Notes under the pieces: generated by a model | What the model saw: the letters and a program-made list of their open reading frames with translations, nothing else | What the model was told of the DNA's origin: nothing | Database searches by the model: none | Source of the DNA: Ramlibacter aurantiacus | Lineage (GTDB): Bacteria > Pseudomonadota > Gammaproteobacteria > Burkholderiales > Burkholderiaceae_C | Length of the DNA: 64,000 bases | Direction of reading: 5' to 3' | NCBI RefSeq assembly: GCF_016722895.1 | Contig: NZ_JAEQNA010000001.1 | Coordinates: 806,001 to 870,000 of the forward strand | Translations under genes and position numbers: made by a program | Shown: positions 8,147 to 16,325 of the stretch, in pieces | Layout: every line of letters begins with the position of its first letter | Position numbering within the stretch: the stretch's first letter is position 1

Positions 8147-9148
8147 GTGAACTCCCCAATTGCATGGTCGTGGTCAGAAGCGGAAGGGAAAGTCCGCTTG
8201 GGCGAGGAACTTGGCGCGCGTGGCTATGTGCTGTGCCATGACCCCGATGCCCTAGATGCATCCTTAGATGAAGTGAGCTTTTGCGAACGCCTCTTCGGAC
8301 AACGACCCATCCGTTTTCAACGGATGCTGATCGAACCCGATCTGGCGGGCAATCAACGCAGTCTTCCCAAGACGAAGGTGGCTGGCGATTTACATAACGA
8401 CTGCGCACACCCGGGCATGCCACCCCACGTGCAAGTCATGATCTGCGAACGCCAAGCTCGCACGGGTGGCGCTAGCTTTGTCCTGGATCTTTGGCCAGTT
8501 CTCGAGCGGATCGAACGAGAAGATCCTTCACTTTTTGGGGGGCTATTCCGTGTTCCGCGGGCGATGCCGTCCGGGCACATGACTCGCTACGGCACGACAT
8601 GGTCGTATTCCCGCGGGGACCTGGTGTGCCTACATCCGAGCCGCGTTCGCACAGGACGTGTGGGCAAGGGGTTTCAGCACTTTGTCGATGCTGCCGCGCC
8701 GGTCGCATTCAGGTGCGCCCCAGGTGACTTCTACGTCAACAACAACCACCGGTGCCTTCATGGGCGCGAGGCATTCGATGATCCGTCGCGGCGGTTTGTG
8801 CGACTTCTCTACTGGTTCGGTAAACCAATGAAGGCTCCTTTGCGGTTCCTAGAGAGTGCGCGAGATGGGAGCAACAGCTTGGCTCAGCAGCTGTCTGATC
8901 GGCCCTCCTGGGTGAGGCAAGTGTTCGGGGCCGACGCAACGGGGCTTCACCCCAACGCAACGAGTCGCTACTCAGCTCTGCTGGAAACTTTCGCTCGGCC
9001 CACGAACTGTGACGCCTGGGCTGGACAGGGGCAACAGCTGCTCATCTGGCAGGAGGCCCTGCTATCTCAGCTGTGGCAGCTCTGCTGTCAACACGCCGGC
9101 CAAGACTTCGACCTCGCCGCCCTGGCCGGCATCTTGGACAAAGGGTGA
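8147..9148 (+). CDS. TauD/TfdA-like Fe(II)/2-oxoglutarate-dependent oxygenase
   Basis: The 333-aa product fits the clavaminate synthase/TauD fold. The metal site is visible as His83-Asn84-Asp85 (VAGDLHNDCAHPG) and a distal His at about 205 in NNHRCLHGREAF, followed by the 2-oxoglutarate-binding Arg around 216-219 (SRRFVRLLYWF). The start is GTG at 8147, supported by GAGGA six bases upstream, and the gene follows the iron oxidase by nine bases. In this setting it may hydroxylate the precursor peptide, but it could also act on a small molecule. The C-terminal ~90 residues (from about 245) extend beyond the usual core and are unrecognised. Confidence 0.8.
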   Translation: MNSPIAWSWSEAEGKVRLGEELGARGYVLCHDPDALDASLDEVSFCERLFGQRPIRFQRMLIEPDLAGNQRSLPKTKVAGDLHNDCAHPGMPPHVQVMICERQARTGGASFVLDLWPVLERIEREDPSLFGGLFRVPRAMPSGHMTRYGTTWSYSRGDLVCLHPSRVRTGRVGKGFQHFVDAAAPVAFRCAPGDFYVNNNHRCLHGREAFDDPSRRFVRLLYWFGKPMKAPLRFLESARDGSNSLAQQLSDRPSWVRQVFGADATGLHPNATSRYSALLETFARPTNCDAWAGQGQQLLIWQEALLSQLWQLCCQHAGQDFDLAALAGILDKG

Positions 9149-9822
9149 CGCGCGCCCGCCTCGCCTGTAGAACCTGCGGCAGAAAATTGAAACAACTCAT
9201 CGCGCTTTTGGCAACTTTGTACATCGCATGCACGCATGCACAATTGCCGCCTGCGTGGCGACATTCGCCTGACATAGCGGTGCTCGGCGCCGCCGACGAT
9301 CCGCGTCGACCGCTGGTCGATGAAGCCATCGACTATTGGAATCGCCAGCTGGAGCACGTCGGCTCCAGCTTCCGACTGAACGCGGCTCGCCATGTCACGC
9401 AGGCACTCCCGGAGCCCGCGCTGTTCGCTTTTTATCAACGAGCTGCGCGAGTTGGTCTCCACGCCGCGGCGTTCAGCGTCGACATCACTGCCTTGCCCGG
9501 CGACATGGTGATCGTGCTGACCCGATCCCACGTCATCTCGTTGGCTGCACCGATGGGCGGGCGCGTGTGGGTGCTGATTCGCCCGTCCAGCGTGCCTCCG
9601 TTGAGCCTCCCCAACGTGGCCCGCAACGTCGTCGCGCATGAGATCGGTCATGCCCTCGGCCTGGGGCACAACGATGATCCCCGGGCCTTGATGTGCGGGC
9701 GGCCTGCCCCCTGTCGGCCGGAGGACTACGTCGGACAGGAGCCGAAACTGTTTCCACTGCTTCCTGTAGAACGCGAACGACTGGCACGTCTCTACCCAAG
9801 CAGCTGGACGCCGGCCAGGTAG
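9145..9822 (+). CDS. Secreted matrixin-like zinc metalloprotease
   Basis: The zinc-binding motif HEIGHALGLGH is present, followed by a Met-containing turn (RALMCGRP), as in matrixins/metzincins. The region around residues 12-32 (KLKQLIALLATLYIACTHA) is a signal peptide with likely cleavage after AHA-type residues, so the enzyme is exported. The start is uncertain. GTG at 9145 overlaps the preceding stop (GTGA) as elsewhere in this operon, while TTG at 9187 would give a shorter, more standard signal peptide. It ends the same-strand block, and its GC content is nearer the genome average than that of its neighbours. It could mature or degrade the exported peptide, or it may be unrelated. Position is the only evidence for a link. 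Confidence 0.78.
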   Translation: MTRARLACRTCGRKLKQLIALLATLYIACTHAQLPPAWRHSPDIAVLGAADDPRRPLVDEAIDYWNRQLEHVGSSFRLNAARHVTQALPEPALFAFYQRAARVGLHAAAFSVDITALPGDMVIVLTRSHVISLAAPMGGRVWVLIRPSSVPPLSLPNVARNVVAHEIGHALGLGHNDDPRALMCGRPAPCRPEDYVGQEPKLFPLLPVERERLARLYPSSWTPAR

Positions 9823-9836
9823 GCCGGTTCGCGCCT

Positions 9837-10244
9837 TCAGATCCCCAGCGCCGCGATCCCCGCCCGCGCGATCTGCGCGTCCTCGGTCGACTTGACCCCG
9901 CTCACGCCCACGGCCCCCAGGCACTGACCGTCCTTGATGATGGGGACGCCGCCTTCGAGCATGCCCGACAGGCCCGGCGCGCTGAGGAAGGACGTGCGGC
10001 CGCCGTTGATGATCTCTTCATAGATCCGGCTCTCGCGCCGGCCCAGCGCCGCGGTGTGCGCCTTGGCCGGGGCGATCTGCGCGGAGATGGCCGGCGCGCC
10101 GTCCAGGCGCTGCAGCCACAGCAGGTGGCCGCCGGCGTCGGCGATGGCGATGGTCACGGCCCAGTTGTGGCGCAGCGCCTCGGCTTCTGCGGCGGCGGCG
10201 ATGGCCTTGAGGTCGGCCAGTTCGAGGTAGCTCATGGTTTTCAT
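9837..10244 (-). CDS. GlcG/HbpS-family heme-binding-like protein
   Basis: The 135-aa product resembles the GlcG/HbpS (DUF336) family: an N-terminal helix with LADLKAIAAAAEAEAL, then VTIAIADAGGHLLWLQRLDG, ISAQIAPAKAHTAA, and the closing GGVPIIKDGQCLGAVGVSG. Family members include heme-binding sensor proteins and accessory proteins of unclear role. I start it at the ATG at 10244 (MKTMSYLEL), where family similarity begins, although the frame is open further upstream. It is convergent with the protease gene and divergent from the Bax inhibitor-1 gene. Confidence 0.85.
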   Translation of the reverse strand: MKTMSYLELADLKAIAAAAEAEALRHNWAVTIAIADAGGHLLWLQRLDGAPAISAQIAPAKAHTAALGRRESRIYEEIINGGRTSFLSAPGLSGMLEGGVPIIKDGQCLGAVGVSGVKSTEDAQIARAGIAALGI

Positions 10245-10282
10245 GGGGGGCGAGGATAAGGGAAGAGCCCATTGAACCAACC

Positions 10283-10288
10283 TAGAAT
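10283..10288 (+). promoter_or_regulatory. Candidate -10 box (TAGAAT) of the Bax inhibitor-1 gene
   Basis: TAGAATC lies 41 bases before the start codon in the short divergent spacer. The same TAGAAT hexamer followed by C/T and a C-rich stretch occurs before mfd, dapA and ridA. No good -35 box is visible. Confidence 0.4.
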
Positions 10289-10329
10289 CGCCCCATCTAA
10301 CCGCCACCTCATCGAAAGGAGTGACGCAC

Positions 10330-11016
10330 ATGAACGAAAGAGTGCAACCCGTAGGCTACGGCTACGCCCAGCCCGTGGCGCAGCGCAACAAGGTGCTACG
10401 CAACACCTACTGGCTGCTGACCCTGAGCCTGCTTCCCACCATCCTCGGCGCCTGGCTGGGGGTGGCCACCGGCATCACCGCCGGCCTGTCCGGTGGGCTC
10501 GGGCTGATCGTGTTCCTGGGGGGCGCGTTCGGCTTCATGTACGCCATCGAGAAGACCAAGAACTCCGCCGCCGGCGTGCCCGTGCTGCTGGGGTTCACAT
10601 TCTTCATGGGCCTGATGCTCTCGCGCATCATCGGCATGGTGCTGGGCATGTCCAACGGCACCAGCCTGATCATGACCGCGGCTGGCGGCACCGCAGGCGT
10701 GTTCTTCGTCATGGCCAGCCTGGCCACGGTGATCAAGCGTGACCTGTCGGGCATGGGCAAGTTCCTGTTCGTGGGTGCCTTGGCCATCGTGATCGGCGCG
10801 GTGATCAACGTGTTCGTCGGCTCCACGGTCGGCATGCTGGTGATCAGTGTCATGGCGATCGGCGTGTTCAGCGCCTTCATCCTGTACGACCTCAAGCGCA
10901 TCATCGATGGCGGCGAGACCAACTACATCTCGGCCACGCTGGCCCTGTACCTGAGCATCTTCAACGTGTTCCAAAGCCTGCTGGCACTGCTGGGCCTGAC
11001 CAGCGGCAACGACTGA
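10330..11016 (+). CDS. Bax inhibitor-1 / YccA-family membrane protein
   Basis: This is a 228-aa protein with seven hydrophobic segments, as expected for the BI-1/YccA (TMBIM) family. Family landmarks include VLRNTYWLLTLSLLPTILGA at the N-terminus, GFTFFMGLMLSRI in the middle and FILYDLKRIIDGGETNYI near the end, followed by LYLSIFNVFQSLLALLG. YccA in E. coli modulates the FtsH protease; other members are proposed ion or proton leak channels. The ATG at 10330 is preceded by a good AAGGAG site eight bases upstream, so I use it rather than the upstream GTG. A clear terminator follows. Confidence 0.92.
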   Translation: MNERVQPVGYGYAQPVAQRNKVLRNTYWLLTLSLLPTILGAWLGVATGITAGLSGGLGLIVFLGGAFGFMYAIEKTKNSAAGVPVLLGFTFFMGLMLSRIIGMVLGMSNGTSLIMTAAGGTAGVFFVMASLATVIKRDLSGMGKFLFVGALAIVIGAVINVFVGSTVGMLVISVMAIGVFSAFILYDLKRIIDGGETNYISATLALYLSIFNVFQSLLALLGLTSGND

Positions 11017-11038
11017 GGCGACACAGCCCACCTGCAAG

Positions 11039-11062
11039 AAGGGGCCTCCGGGTCCCTTTTTT
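11039..11062 (+). terminator. Rho-independent terminator after the Bax inhibitor-1 gene
   Basis: AAGGGGCC pairs with GGTCCCTT around a 4-base loop (one G-T wobble), and six T in a row overlap the 3' arm. It lies 22 bases after the stop codon. Confidence 0.85.
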
Positions 11063-11136
11063 CATGGTCCCGCGAACTTGTGCAGTAGCATCCCGCGGCT
11101 TACCCGATGGACAGAAATCTCGAGAGGATCTGGACG

Positions 11137-11730
11137 ATGTGGAACTCGCCGTGGCTTCTATGGGGGCTGTCCCTGCTGGTCCTCCTGGCCTGGTCGACGA
11201 TGACCTACAACCGCCTGGTCCGATTGCGCAACGCCATCGTCAACGCGCTGGGGCAGATCGATGTGCAACTCAAGCGCCGGCACGACCTGGTGCCCAACCT
11301 GGTCGAGGTGGCCCGCAAATACCTCGAGCACGAGTCGCAAACACTCGAAGCGGTGATCGCCGCCCGCAACCAGGCGCGCCAGGTGACGCACTCGCCCACC
11401 GCACCCCTGGACGCGGCAGCCGTGGGCAGCCTGATGGGTGCGGAGCAGGCGCTCGGCGGTGCGCTGGGCCGCCTGTTCGCGGTCGCCGAGGCCTACCCCG
11501 AATTGAAAGCCGACCGCAACATGCGGGAACTCAGCGAAGCGATCGCGAGCACCGAGAACCGCATCGGCTTCGCCCGCCAGGCCTACAACGACCAGGTGCT
11601 GGCGTTCAACGACGCCGCCGGCCAGTTCCCGGCCCTCGTCGTCGCCGGGATGTTCGCGTTCCGGCCAGTCCCGATGCTGGAGTCCACCAGCAGCGACGCC
11701 GAGCGCCAGGCGCCCCAGGTGCGGTTCTAA
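11137..11730 (+). CDS. lemA: LemA family protein
   Basis: The 197-aa product has an N-terminal membrane helix (LWGLSLLVLLAW) followed by the LemA four-helix domain with YNRLVRLRNAIVNALGQIDV, QLKRRHDLVPNLVEVARKY and RIGFARQAYNDQVLAFN. I choose the ATG at 11137, preceded by AGAGGA, over an in-frame ATG at 11107. The gene is followed by an M48 protease six bases later. LemA genes beside M48/HtpX-type proteases or TPM-domain proteins are common in proteobacteria, but the biochemical role of LemA is not settled. Confidence 0.88.
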   Translation: MWNSPWLLWGLSLLVLLAWSTMTYNRLVRLRNAIVNALGQIDVQLKRRHDLVPNLVEVARKYLEHESQTLEAVIAARNQARQVTHSPTAPLDAAAVGSLMGAEQALGGALGRLFAVAEAYPELKADRNMRELSEAIASTENRIGFARQAYNDQVLAFNDAAGQFPALVVAGMFAFRPVPMLESTSSDAERQAPQVRF

Positions 11731-11736
11731 GTAGCC

Positions 11737-12798
11737 GTGCTGATCTTCGAGTCGCAGCGCCAGGCGCGCGGCCAGACGCGGCGCCTGCTGGTGATGTTCG
11801 GCGTCGCCATCGTGCTGCTGGTGCTGGCCGTCAATGCGGCGCTCGCGCTGGCATGGGGCCTCACCTGGTCCTTCTGGATTCCCGGCGGGTTCTCGCTGCC
11901 GCGCTATTTCGTCGAAGTGAACACGGCCGTCACCGTGCTTTACGTATTCGGCGGCTGGTGGGTGGAGACCTCCCGCCTGTCCCATGGTGGCGGTGGGACG
12001 CTGGCGCGGCTACTGGGCGCACGACCCGCGCAACCCAGCGGCATCGAAGCCGAGCAGCGCTTGTGCAACATCGTGGACGAGATGGCGATCGCCTCCGGCA
12101 TGCACCCGCCCGCCATCATGGTGCTGGCCCGCAAGGACGCCATCAATGCCTTCGCCGCCGGCTGGGACGAAAGTGATTCCGTCGTGGTCGTCACCGAGGG
12201 CGCGCTGGAGCACCTCACCCGTGACGAGTTGCAGGGCCTGGTCGCGCATGAACTCAGCCACATCCGCGAAGGCGACACCCGCCTGAACATGCGACTGGTG
12301 GGCATGGTCTTCGGGCTCGAGCTGCTGTACCGCCTGGGCCAGGACCTGTTCGAGCCCGACGAACGGGATCGCCGGCCCGCCCCTGCCCTGCTGGGGCTGG
12401 CCCTGATGGCGGCCGGTTGGCTGGGCTGGGTGGCCGGCCATGCGCTGCAGGCCGCGGTGGCGCGCCAGCGCGAATACCTGGCCGATGCCCGCGCGCTGCA
12501 ATGGACCCGCAGCCGCGATGCCATCGGCGGCGTGCTGCGCAAGATCGCCATCCAGCAGGACAAGACCACGCAGCCGCGAATGGGCTCGATGGTGCAGCAC
12601 ATGCTGCTGGTGGGCACCGAGGCCGGCGCGCTGGCCGCGTGGTTCGACCCACACCCACCGCTGAAGGAGCGCATCCGGCGCATCTACGGTCGACACATGC
12701 CGCCGCTGCCGCTCGGCCGGCCGGCCGAAGAGACGGCTCCGCCGCCTCCCACTCCTGCTCCACGGGCCGAGGACGCCGCAGCCTGGACGCTGCAGTGA
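11737..12798 (+). CDS. M48-family (HtpX-like) membrane zinc metalloprotease
   Basis: This 353-aa membrane protease has two N-terminal hydrophobic segments (about residues 18-40 and 55-75), the zinc motif HELSHIREGD, a further pair of hydrophobic segments and the downstream EYLADARAL that supplies the third zinc ligand. The C-terminal DPHPPLKERIRRI is typical of M48B enzymes. The GTG start at 11737 lies six bases after lemA, so the two are probably co-transcribed. A role in membrane protein quality control is likely by family. Confidence 0.88.
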   Translation: MLIFESQRQARGQTRRLLVMFGVAIVLLVLAVNAALALAWGLTWSFWIPGGFSLPRYFVEVNTAVTVLYVFGGWWVETSRLSHGGGGTLARLLGARPAQPSGIEAEQRLCNIVDEMAIASGMHPPAIMVLARKDAINAFAAGWDESDSVVVVTEGALEHLTRDELQGLVAHELSHIREGDTRLNMRLVGMVFGLELLYRLGQDLFEPDERDRRPAPALLGLALMAAGWLGWVAGHALQAAVARQREYLADARALQWTRSRDAIGGVLRKIAIQQDKTTQPRMGSMVQHMLLVGTEAGALAAWFDPHPPLKERIRRIYGRHMPPLPLGRPAEETAPPPPTPAPRAEDAAAWTLQ

Positions 12799-12807
12799 GC
12801 CGGCCTG

Positions 12808-14217
12808 CTACTCGCCGGACCGCTCGAACACGGCCATCGACTCCACGTGCGCCGTGTGCGGGAACATGTTGACCACGCCGGCCGCCGTGCACCGATAGCC
12901 CGCCTGGTGCACCAGCAGGCCGGCGTCGCGCGCGAGCGTCGCGGGATTGCAGCTCACGTACACGATGCGCCGGGGCGCGCGCCAGCCGGGCGCGGTCGTG
13001 GGGTCCTGGTGCAGGTCGGCCAGGGTCTTGACCAGCGCGAACGCGCCTTCGCGCGGCGGATCGACCAGCCACTTGTCCGCCGTGCCGTCCTCCAACAGCT
13101 GCGCTGGCGTCATCTCGAACAGGTTGCGCGCGACGAAGCGGGTGGGCGAGCGCACCGCGCCTTGATTGCGCACCAGGTTCTCGCGTGATCGCGCCACCAG
13201 GGCTTCGCTGCCTTCGATCCCCAGCACCTCACCGGCCTGCGTGGCGATGGGCAGTGTGAAGTTGCCCAGGCCGCAGAACCAGTCGATCACCCGCTCATTC
13301 GGCCGCGCGTCCAGCAGCCGCAGCGCGCGCGAGACCAGCACCTGGTTGATGAACGGGTTGACCTGCGTGAAATCGGTGGGCCTGAAGGGCATCACGATGC
13401 CGAACTCCGGCAGCGTGTACGCCAGCTCGGGGCCGGCATCGAGCAGGTGCACCGTGTCCGGCCCCTTGGGCTGCAGCCACCACTGCACCGCGGGGTGCGC
13501 CTGGCCAAAGGCACGCAGCCGGGCCAGGTCGCCTTCGCTGAGCGGCTCCAGGTGGCGCAGCACCAGCGCGATCACCGGCCGCGTCGCGTCGGCCGCGTCC
13601 ACGCCGCAGGCCAATTCGATCTGCGGGCAGGTCTCGATCGCGTCCATGCTCCCCACCAGGTCGCGCAGCGGCAACAGCAGCGCGCTCACCTCGGGCGGCA
13701 CCACGTGGCACTCGCGGATGTCGGCCACGTAGCGGCTCTTGCGCTCGTGGAAGCCCACCAGCACCACGCCCTTCTTGCGCACGTGCCGCACCGAGAAGCG
13801 GGCGCGCCAGCGGTAGCCCCACCACGGTCCCTCGATAGGCCGCAACAGGGTCTCGGCCTTCACCTTGCCCAGGTGCCAGAGGTTGTCTTCCAGCACGCGC
13901 TGCTTGATGGCGACCTGGGCCGCGCCGTCCAGGTGCTGCATCTTGCAGCCGCCGCAGGCGCCTTCGTGCAGGCCGAAGTGCGGGCAGCGCGGCTTCACGC
14001 GCTGCGAGGACTCGCGATGGATCTCGGTGAGAGTGGCCTGCTCCCAGTTGTTCTTGCGCCGGCGCACCAGCGCCGACACGGTTTCGCCCGGCAAGGCGCC
14101 CTCGATGAACACCACCTTGCCGTCTTCGCGCCGGGCCACACCCTGGGCCTCGATGTCCAGCGCATCGACCACCAGCCGGTCGGGCGCGCTGGTGGCCTGC
14201 TCTGCTTGTTTCGTCAT
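12808..14217 (-). CDS. rlmD: 23S rRNA (uracil-1939-C5)-methyltransferase RlmD
   Basis: RlmD methylates U1939 of 23S rRNA using SAM. The 469-aa product has an N-terminal TRAM-like domain ([20 protein letters not shown]), the iron-sulfur cluster cysteines ([19 protein letters not shown]), the SAM-binding motif [15 protein letters not shown] and the catalytic Cys motif [12 protein letters not shown]. Length and order match RlmD/RumA. It is convergent with the M48 protease gene, with only nine bases between them. Confidence 0.93.
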   Translation of the reverse strand: MTKQAEQATSAPDRLVVDALDIEAQGVARREDGKVVFIEGALPGETVSALVRRRKNNWEQATLTEIHRESSQRVKPRCPHFGLHEGACGGCKMQHLDGAAQVAIKQRVLEDNLWHLGKVKAETLLRPIEGPWWGYRWRARFSVRHVRKKGVVLVGFHERKSRYVADIRECHVVPPEVSALLLPLRDLVGSMDAIETCPQIELACGVDAADATRPVIALVLRHLEPLSEGDLARLRAFGQAHPAVQWWLQPKGPDTVHLLDAGPELAYTLPEFGIVMPFRPTDFTQVNPFINQVLVSRALRLLDARPNERVIDWFCGLGNFTLPIATQAGEVLGIEGSEALVARSRENLVRNQGAVRSPTRFVARNLFEMTPAQLLEDGTADKWLVDPPREGAFALVKTLADLHQDPTTAPGWRAPRRIVYVSCNPATLARDAGLLVHQAGYRCTAAGVVNMFPHTAHVESMAVFERSGE

Positions 14218-14248
14218 GGCCCGATTGTCTCAGGCGCCCCCGCCTGGA

Positions 14249-15034
14249 TCAGCGCCAGGCGGCCAGGTACTCCTGCCAATGCGCCTCCTGCGGCGCCAGC
14301 CCGGCGAGCGTCGATTTCACCAGCTCGATCTCCTGCTCGTACTCGGCTTCGGTAAAGCCGCCGCGCATCTTCTGGAAGCGGCAATACAGCAGGTAGGTGT
14401 TCATCACGTCGGTCTCGCAATACCGACGGATCTCCTCCAGCTGCCCTCCCAGGAATGCCGTGTAGACCTGCGAGCCGTCCATGCCCAGCTTGCCGGGAAA
14501 GCCGCACAGCTTGGCCATGGCATCGAGCGGCGCGTTGGCCCGCGGCTGGTACATCGCCAGCAGGTCCATCAGGTCCAGGTGGCGCATGTCATAGCGCTTG
14601 ATGTAGTTGTTCCACTTGAACTCGCGGTCGTCCTCGCCCATGTCCCAGTACTTGCACGCCGTGACGCCGTGGCGCAGGCCGCGCCAGTGCAGCACCGGCA
14701 GATCGAAGCCGCCGCCGTTCCAGCTCACCAGCTGCGGCACGTGCTTTTCCAGCGTGTTGTAGAAGCCCTGGATCACCTTGGCCTCGCTGGCGTTGTCGCG
14801 GTCCACGAACGAGTGCACCCGCAGCCCTTCGGCGTTGCGGAACACCACGCTGATCACCAGCACCCGCTGCAGGTGGTGCGGCATGAAATCGCCCTGTCCC
14901 TTCTCCCGCCGCGGCTGCAGCCAGGCCTCCAGCACCTGCTCGTCGGAGGCGTCGGCTGGCGCGTCCTGCAGGCAGCGCAGGCCGGCCACGTCGGGGATGG
15001 ATTCGATGTCGAAGACGAGGACGGGCCAGGCCAT
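14249..15034 (-). CDS. Predicted 3'-5' exonuclease (PolB-like exonuclease domain)
   Basis: The 261-aa product begins MAWPVLVFDIESIPD, where the Asp and Glu are exonuclease motif I of the DnaQ/RNase H-like fold, and continues with LVSWNGGGFDLPVL (motif II) and a C-terminal RRYCETDVMNTYLLY (motif III). This matches the COG3298-type 'predicted PolB-like exonuclease' family, whose substrate is not known. The ATG at 15034 is chosen over an upstream TTG because motif I follows it directly and GGGA lies eight bases before it. Confidence 0.85.
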   Translation of the reverse strand: MAWPVLVFDIESIPDVAGLRCLQDAPADASDEQVLEAWLQPRREKGQGDFMPHHLQRVLVISVVFRNAEGLRVHSFVDRDNASEAKVIQGFYNTLEKHVPQLVSWNGGGFDLPVLHWRGLRHGVTACKYWDMGEDDREFKWNNYIKRYDMRHLDLMDLLAMYQPRANAPLDAMAKLCGFPGKLGMDGSQVYTAFLGGQLEEIRRYCETDVMNTYLLYCRFQKMRGGFTEAEYEQEIELVKSTLAGLAPQEAHWQEYLAAWR

Positions 15035-15059
15035 GCGGTGTATTCCCAAGGAAAGGTGT

Positions 15060-15542
15060 TCAGTCGACGGCGTGCAGCAGCACCACCGCGCGGGCCTCGA
15101 TGCTGCGGCCCTCGCCCACGGGCCCCATCTTCTCGGCCGTCTTGGCCTTCACGTTCACCTGCGCGGGCTGCAGCTGCAGCACCCCGGCGATGCGCGCGCG
15201 CATCGCCTCGATGTGCGGAGCGAGCCTGGGTGCCTGCGCGATCACGGTGCTGTCGAGGTTGAGCACCTGCCAGCCCTGCGCGCGCACCCGCGCCGCCGCC
15301 TCGGCCAGCAGCACGGCCGAATCGGCGCCGCGAAAGCGCTCGTCGGTGTCGGGGAAGTGGCGGCCGATGTCGCCCAAGCCTGCGGCGCCCAGCAGCGCGT
15401 CGGTGATGGCGTGCAGCAGGGCGTCGGCATCGGAGTGCCCCGACAAGCCCTTGTCGTGGGGAATGCGGATGCCGCCGAGGATCAAGGCGCGGTGGTCGAC
15501 CAGCGCGTGCGTGTCCCAGCCTTCGCCGATGCGGATATTCAT
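15060..15542 (-). CDS. ispF: 2-C-methyl-D-erythritol 2,4-cyclodiphosphate synthase IspF
   Basis: IspF makes the cyclic diphosphate intermediate of the MEP isoprenoid pathway. The 160-aa product has the metal-binding [15 protein letters not shown] start, [31 protein letters not shown] and the closing [17 protein letters not shown]. Its start overlaps the ispD stop (ATGA), so the two enzymes are translationally coupled, an arrangement common in proteobacteria. Confidence 0.96.
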   Translation of the reverse strand: MNIRIGEGWDTHALVDHRALILGGIRIPHDKGLSGHSDADALLHAITDALLGAAGLGDIGRHFPDTDERFRGADSAVLLAEAAARVRAQGWQVLNLDSTVIAQAPRLAPHIEAMRARIAGVLQLQPAQVNVKAKTAEKMGPVGEGRSIEARAVVLLHAVD

Positions 15543-16249
15543 GGAGCGGTCCTTGCGTCCATCGCGAGGATGGACTCGGCCAGGGCGAAGTCCTCCGGCC
15601 AGGTGAGTTTGAAATTGCGCGCCGCGCCGGTCACGAGCAAGGGGGAATGCCCGGCCTGCTCGATGGCGCTCGCCTCGTCGGTGACCTGGCTGCCGGCCGC
15701 TTCCAGGGCCTGCAGCAGCAAGCCGAGCCGGAACATCTGCGGCGTCTGCGCCAGCCAGTGGCCCTCGCGCGGCACGGTGGCCGCGACGCGGCCTTCGTGC
15801 GAGCGCTTGAGCGTGTCCGCGAGCGGCAGCGCCAGCAGGCCGCCCACGGCGTCGTGGGCGCAGGCGTCGATGAGCCGCTCGATCAGCGCCGGCGTGACCA
15901 GGCAGCGCGCCGCGTCGTGCACCAGCACCCAGTCATCCGCGCCAGCACCGCCCTCGCGCAGTGCCCGCAGGCCGTTGCGAACGGTCTCGGCCCGGGTGCC
16001 CCCCCCGCAGGCGGCCCGCACGATGCCGGGCTGGCCCTGCAGCGTACGGTCATCCGGGGCGACGACCACCATCACGGTCTGCACGCGCGGCACCCGCGAG
16101 AAGGCAGCCAGGGTATGCGCCACCAGCGTTTGGCCGGCGATCACCTGGTACTGCTTGGGCTGCGCGGTGCCGGCGCGGCTGCCGCTGCCGGCGCAGGGGA
16201 TCAGGGCGTGGATGCGGCCAGGCGTGGCGGGGGTGGGCGAGGAGCTCAT
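15539..16249 (-). CDS. ispD: 2-C-methyl-D-erythritol 4-phosphate cytidylyltransferase IspD
   Basis: IspD activates MEP with CTP. The nucleotide-binding motif [15 protein letters not shown] followed by PKQY, the [11 protein letters not shown] block and the C-terminal [14 protein letters not shown] are all present. I choose the ATG at 16249 ([11 protein letters not shown]), giving 236 aa, because longer versions run into the divergent mfd promoter. It is the first gene of a two-gene ispDF unit. Confidence 0.94.
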   Translation of the reverse strand: MSSSPTPATPGRIHALIPCAGSGSRAGTAQPKQYQVIAGQTLVAHTLAAFSRVPRVQTVMVVVAPDDRTLQGQPGIVRAACGGGTRAETVRNGLRALREGGAGADDWVLVHDAARCLVTPALIERLIDACAHDAVGGLLALPLADTLKRSHEGRVAATVPREGHWLAQTPQMFRLGLLLQALEAAGSQVTDEASAIEQAGHSPLLVTGAARNFKLTWPEDFALAESILAMDARTAP

Positions 16250-16266
16250 GAGCGGGTCAGGCATTC

Positions 16267-16272
16267 TAGAAT
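16267..16272 (+). promoter_or_regulatory. Candidate -10 box (TAGAAT) of mfd
   Basis: TAGAATCCC lies 53 bases upstream of the mfd start in the 76-base ispD-mfd divergent spacer. It matches the TAGAAT boxes before dapA, ridA and the Bax inhibitor-1 gene. A -35 box is not obvious. Confidence 0.4.
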
Positions 16273-16325
16273 CCCGCGATTCACACCCCTCGCCCCACCG
16301 GCGCGGGGTGTTTGCCATTTGCACC

